Assembly (NCBI GenBank): GCA_003518245.1
Contig: DOZA01000322.1
Coordinates: forward strand, 1 to 9,371
DNA length: 9,371 bases
Origin: Bacteroidales bacterium
GTDB lineage: Bacteria; Bacteroidota; Bacteroidia; Bacteroidales; VadinHA17
Direction of reading: 5' to 3'
A program made the translations under genes and the position numbers. Below are positions 6,213 through 9,371 of this stretch, in pieces (position 1 is the stretch's first letter; each line of letters starts with the position of its first letter). The notes under the pieces are model-generated. The model saw only the letters and a program-made list of their open reading frames with translations, was not told the DNA's origin and ran no database searches.

Positions 6213-7556
6213 CTATCTTACCTGTGGCCTTACAATGACCTTTTTCTTCCACCTCCCGGTCATATAATATATCCATGACATTATCAGACCTGTTCCCCAG
6301 CTCATGGGGAATGACCACCATATACCTGTTACGCCGAACCTGTTCGAAAGGAATATGGCAATTGGTATACGTATAAGCCATAGTGATACCAGGGTAAATA
6401 TCATAGGGATAAAAGTATCACCTGCACCTCTCATAACTCCGTTGAACGTGAACATAAAGGCAAAAACAAGGTAAAAAAGACTCACAATCGTAAGGTATTC
6501 TGATCCTATTTCTATTACTGCCGGATCATTTGTGAATGCATCCATGAAAATATCACCAAAAGATACAATTATTGCAGTGGTGGCAATAGTTACAATACTT
6601 GTCAGGAGGATTGTTGAGATTAAACCACTTTTAACTCTGTAAGTTTTATTTGCTCCCAGGTTCTGTCCCACAAAGGTTGCAAGGGCCTGTGCCATAATCA
6701 TAGCAGGAATAGTTGCTATAGCATCCAGTCGACTGGCAACTGAAAAAGCAGCAATAACATCAGTTCCAAATGTATTAACTACGCCCATTATTGCCATTAT
6801 ACCGAGAGACACGAAGGTTTGTTGAAAACCTGTGGGCAGGCCTATCCTGATACTTTGCCTGAAAATCTTCCTGTCGAACACCAGCCTGCGCACTTTGATG
6901 TTAATAATCTTATGGTATTTGTTCAGATAGAATATGGCGGTTATGAAAGCTCCCCCTTGAGATAAGATGGTAGCAAGAGCAACTCCCCTGACACCCATAT
7001 TAAATACGATGACAAAAAGAAGATCAAGGGCTATATTGGTGAGGGTGGAAATAATTAGAAAATACAGGGGAGTTTTTGAATCACCCATACCTCTCAAAAT
7101 CGCGCTTGTTCCGTTAAAACCAAAAAAGGTTATCATCCCAAGAAGATAAATATTGAGGTAATCCAGGGCCATAGGCATTACTTCTTCGGGCAGATTGAGA
7201 AGTACAAATATTTCTTCACTGAATATTATGCCTAAAATGGTAGTCAATATCGAAGCAAAGAAGAGTCCAATATACATTGTATCTATTGCTCTTCTCACAT
7301 TATCAAAGTCCTTTGCACCAAAATACTGGGATATTACTATTGTAACCCCTGATGCAAGTCCTATTATCATTGATATAAGAACAAATATCACCGGAAAGGA
7401 TGCACCCACGGCAGCCAGAGCCTCCTTGCCAATGAAGTTACCTACAATAATGCTGTCAACCACATTATAAAATTGCTGAAAAAGGCTTCCGGCAAGCATT
7501 GGCAATGCAAACTGTAGGATCAACTTCCCCTCTTTACCTACTGTCATGTCTTTCAT
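6213..7556 (-). CDS. MATE family efflux transporter
   Basis: A 447-residue integral membrane protein of the MATE family, which exports organic cations, drugs or metabolites in exchange for Na+ or H+ across the inner membrane. About twelve hydrophobic segments are visible in two homologous halves, roughly residues 12-215 and 232-432. The family-typical N-terminal block ALPMLAGSLFQQFYNVVDSI lies at 17-36, followed by VGNFIGKEALAAVGAS (38-53). The inner repeats show ILRGMGDSKTP (153-163) in the first half and VMRGAGDTFIPM (374-385) in the second, plus ATFVGQNLGA at 293-302. It belongs to the NorM/DinF-like broad group; the substrate cannot be told. The start has a promoter candidate about 50 nt upstream; a second ATG at codon 4 is possible. 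Downstream yicC, gmk and nadD may be partly read from this transcript. Confidence 0.94.
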   Translation of the reverse strand: MKDMTVGKEGKLILQFALPMLAGSLFQQFYNVVDSIIVGNFIGKEALAAVGASFPVIFVLISMIIGLASGVTIVISQYFGAKDFDNVRRAIDTMYIGLFFASILTTILGIIFSEEIFVLLNLPEEVMPMALDYLNIYLLGMITFFGFNGTSAILRGMGDSKTPLYFLIISTLTNIALDLLFVIVFNMGVRGVALATILSQGGAFITAIFYLNKYHKIINIKVRRLVFDRKIFRQSIRIGLPTGFQQTFVSLGIMAIMGVVNTFGTDVIAAFSVASRLDAIATIPAMIMAQALATFVGQNLGANKTYRVKSGLISTILLTSIVTIATTAIIVSFGDIFMDAFTNDPAVIEIGSEYLTIVSLFYLVFAFMFTFNGVMRGAGDTFIPMIFTLVSLWLIRIPIAIFLSNRFGVTGIWWSFPMSWGTGLIMSWIYYMTGRWKKKVIVRPQVR

Positions 7557-7605
7557 GGCTGACCCCTAATTTGACTTGCAAAAGAAAAGAAAATACCACC
7601 AACAT

Positions 7606-7613
7606 CAAAATTA
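7606..7613 (-). promoter_or_regulatory. candidate -7 promoter element for the MATE gene
   Basis: The minus strand reads TAATTTTG, an exact fit to TAnnTTTG. Transcription would begin near 7600 and give a leader of about 44 nt to the ATG at 7556. A TTTG exists upstream but 26 nt away, longer than the usual 19-21 nt, so the -33 element is uncertain. Confidence 0.45.
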
Positions 7614-7636
7614 TATTTCATGGTATATATCTTTTT

Positions 7637-7678
7637 TGCCAAATTCCGTTATATGGAATAAATGACTTAATTTTGGCA
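7637..7678. repeat. nested inverted repeats between divergent promoters (possible operator)
   Basis: TGCCAAA (7637-7643) and TTTGGCA (7672-7678) form a perfect 7-bp inverted repeat. Within it, ATTCC (7643-7647) and GGAAT (7655-7659) form a second one with a 7-nt spacer. The outer right arm overlaps the plus-strand -7 element, so a protein bound here could block that promoter. This is inferred from position only. Confidence 0.3.
7668..7675 (+). promoter_or_regulatory. candidate -7 promoter element for the DUF3078 protein gene
   Basis: TAATTTTG matches TAnnTTTG exactly and lies 73 nt before the chosen ATG at 7749. Transcription would start near 7680. No good TTTG is seen 19-21 nt upstream. It is on the opposite strand to an identical octamer at 7606-7613, giving a divergent pair. 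Confidence 0.45.
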
Positions 7679-7748
7679 TTGCTTTTGCAAAATGAAACAT
7701 TATATAAACCCGTATTCTATAATCTACTTTTTAATCAATATATCCAGG

Positions 7749-9371
7749 ATGATTGACAAATGTTCAATTTTACTTATTGCCTTGATAATAATATCTCTTA
7801 CCGGGAATACAATTTACGCACAGGTTGAAACAGAGTCTGACACGACAGGTTTTGTTATCGATACATTAATGAAGGCAGAAACAGTTGATTCCCTGGCAAG
7901 TGAGATAGGTATGAAAGTACGTTTCACTACTGAGCAGGCAATAAAGTATATCTCGGAATGGTATGAAAAAGATATATGGAACAGTGAAGATGACCCTCTA
8001 AGAAAGTCAATCAGACGTTTACTCTTCGAAGTGACCAATGATCCATTGTATATTTCCAGAGACTATATAAGACAATATGAATGGGAGAAGATTAAGATCC
8101 CGGCAAGCAGTTTTTATATGTGGGATACTATACATATTCCCGTTCCGTCAGTACGTGATAAGAAAATCAATCGCATGCAGGATATGGATATTTACGATCC
8201 GCTAATGGCTCAATCAAAACTGGATGCAAAAGAACCTGAACACTTGCAAGAAAAAACTGACACTATTTTAGCATTGGGCGATAGTATAAATATTGTAAAT
8301 CCTGCAGATTTAAATAATATTTTTGTACAGACTGATATTCAAAGATCACGGCAAAATGTTTCATCTGAGCACGATAGCATTATTATCGTGATATCCGATA
8401 CATTAAAAGAGGTGATAAGTTCAAATCCTGATTTTCCATTCCTTTACTATGATTACCCAATGATTGGTGATTCAATACAATCAGCAGTCAAGAAAATAGT
8501 GGGCTGTATTGAAGAGAATGATTCCAGCAGGGTTATTATCACCGGATCACGTAGTTCGGTTCCTGTATGGCTGAGTAATAATTCATCACGAATGACAAGA
8601 TTGTGGCTGGAAAATGAATGGGGACAGGCAGTATCTGTATGGATAGGTAGTAAATCGAGGGATTCAATAGATATAATTGTTGAAAGAGGAGTACATTTCA
8701 GAAGACCCGGAAAGACTTATAATATTGCTGATGCCAAAGTAAACCTGAAGACAATTGATAACTCAAAACTGGCTGAAGCCAGAAAGATAGAGGTAAAACC
8801 ACAATACTGGAAATTTCTTTCAGAAGCATCATTCGTTTTTAACCAGGCAATGATAAAAAACTGGGTTAAGGGAGGAGAGAGCAATATTACCACGGTTCTT
8901 GATATTACCGGTACTGCCAGCTATACCAATAAAAAGAAAAAAATTGTCTGGGATAACCAGGGAAGGCTGAAGTTTGGATTAATCACCTCGGCAGGAAGTG
9001 GTATAAGTAAAAATATTGACCATATCGATATTGTTTCCAAGTTTAATAATAATGCTTTCGGTAAGTTCGATTTCAGTGCAACGATGCTATTTAAAACGCA
9101 GCTGGCCTATGGATATAATTATCCCAATGATTCTGTTGTAGTGTCCAAGTTTTTTAACCCCGCTTCACTGACTCTTGGCCTTGGACTTGATTATAAACCA
9201 AACGGTCATACTTCAATAAACTTTGCTCCATTATCATATAAAGGAACATATGTGCCTGATACTGTTATGATAGACCAGACAAAACATGGTTTACTGGCAG
9301 ATCAGAGATCACGTCATGAGCCGGGGATGAGTGCGCAGATAAGCCATAAGACCAAAATATTTGATGAGGTT
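7749..9371 (+). CDS. DUF3078-type secreted or outer-membrane protein (3'-partial)
   Basis: An open frame of 541 codons runs off the window edge. Residues 1-24 are a signal peptide: M-I-D-K-C, a hydrophobic core about 7-17, and cleavage likely after IYA. Residues 25-353 have no domain I can name; they include a few DTL/DSI-type beta-rich stretches and a Trp-rich segment at 272-320 (PVWLSNNSS, then RLWLENEWG, ending FRRP). From W354 the protein resembles DUF3078, a Bacteroidota outer-membrane beta-barrel family: FNQAMIKNWVKGGESN, DNQGRLKFG, then LGLGLDYKPNGHTSINFAPL. Function is unknown. An in-frame ATG at 7692 would add 19 residues; I prefer 7749 because it gives a normal signal peptide and a more usual leader length. 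It is divergent from the MATE gene. Confidence 0.8.
   Translation, partial: MIDKCSILLIALIIISLTGNTIYAQVETESDTTGFVIDTLMKAETVDSLASEIGMKVRFTTEQAIKYISEWYEKDIWNSEDDPLRKSIRRLLFEVTNDPLYISRDYIRQYEWEKIKIPASSFYMWDTIHIPVPSVRDKKINRMQDMDIYDPLMAQSKLDAKEPEHLQEKTDTILALGDSINIVNPADLNNIFVQTDIQRSRQNVSSEHDSIIIVISDTLKEVISSNPDFPFLYYDYPMIGDSIQSAVKKIVGCIEENDSSRVIITGSRSSVPVWLSNNSSRMTRLWLENEWGQAVSVWIGSKSRDSIDIIVERGVHFRRPGKTYNIADAKVNLKTIDNSKLAEARKIEVKPQYWKFLSEASFVFNQAMIKNWVKGGESNITTVLDITGTASYTNKKKKIVWDNQGRLKFGLITSAGSGISKNIDHIDIVSKFNNNAFGKFDFSATMLFKTQLAYGYNYPNDSVVVSKFFNPASLTLGLGLDYKPNGHTSINFAPLSYKGTYVPDTVMIDQTKHGLLADQRSRHEPGMSAQISHKTKIFDEV

Noticed and set aside
6178..6381. Minus-strand 67-codon frame at the MATE gene end
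   Set aside because: It overlaps the C-terminal coding part of the transporter in another frame and has no recognisable content.
7692..7748. Upstream in-frame ATG as start of the DUF3078 protein
   Set aside because: It would put 19 extra residues before a normal signal peptide and leave a leader of only about 10 nt; not excluded, but less likely than 7749.
7499..7756. Plus-strand frame across the MATE start and the intergenic region
   Set aside because: It overlaps the transporter N-terminus antisense and covers the divergent promoter elements; the translation has no family features.
7814..8038. Minus-strand 74-codon frame
   Set aside because: It is antisense to the continuous 541-codon frame that starts at 7749 with a signal peptide.

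Overview
The window looks like a piece of chromosome from an anaerobic member of the Bacteroidota (probably Bacteroidales or a relative). Four things suggest this: moderately AT-rich DNA, start codons mostly without Shine-Dalgarno sequences, exact matches to the Bacteroidota -7 promoter element TAnnTTTG ahead of three genes, and a DUF3078-type outer-membrane protein, a family typical of this phylum. The genus cannot be read from the sequence.

Bases 1-3907 (+ strand) hold a five-gene catabolic operon: a PLP aminotransferase (5' end outside the window), a two-cluster ferredoxin-type delta subunit, and the alpha, beta and gamma subunits of a 2-oxoacid:ferredoxin oxidoreductase of the VOR/KOR type. 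The natural reading is that an amino acid is transaminated to a 2-oxoacid, which is then oxidatively decarboxylated to an acyl-CoA with reduction of ferredoxin. Branched-chain amino acids and 2-oxoglutarate are both possible substrates; the sequence does not decide between them.

Bases 3908-4120 separate two converging gene sets. The stretch is clearly more GC-rich than its surroundings (about 51% over 3908-4063), has no convincing ORF, and contains several perfect stems that can form a three-way junction. It is probably a small structured RNA. Its family is not established; a 6S-like identity is a weak possibility. An 8-bp inverted repeat at 4069-4101 may terminate one or both flanking transcripts.

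Bases 4121-7556 (- strand) carry, in transcription order, a MATE-family efflux transporter, a YicC/YloC endoribonuclease, guanylate kinase (gmk) and nicotinate-nucleotide adenylyltransferase (nadD). The last three are tightly packed (4-nt overlap, then a 6-nt gap) and have a promoter candidate of their own just ahead of yicC.

Bases 7557-7748 form a divergent promoter region with a -7 element on each strand, a shared 9-bp motif in both leaders, and nested inverted repeats. From 7749 to the window end runs the start of a large secreted or outer-membrane protein: a signal peptide, about 330 residues I cannot assign, then a DUF3078-like beta-barrel region cut by the window edge.

Most of the window is well-known metabolism and housekeeping. 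I see no mobile element, CRISPR array, rRNA or tRNA. The least explained parts are the 3908-4063 structured segment and the N-terminal region of the DUF3078 protein.
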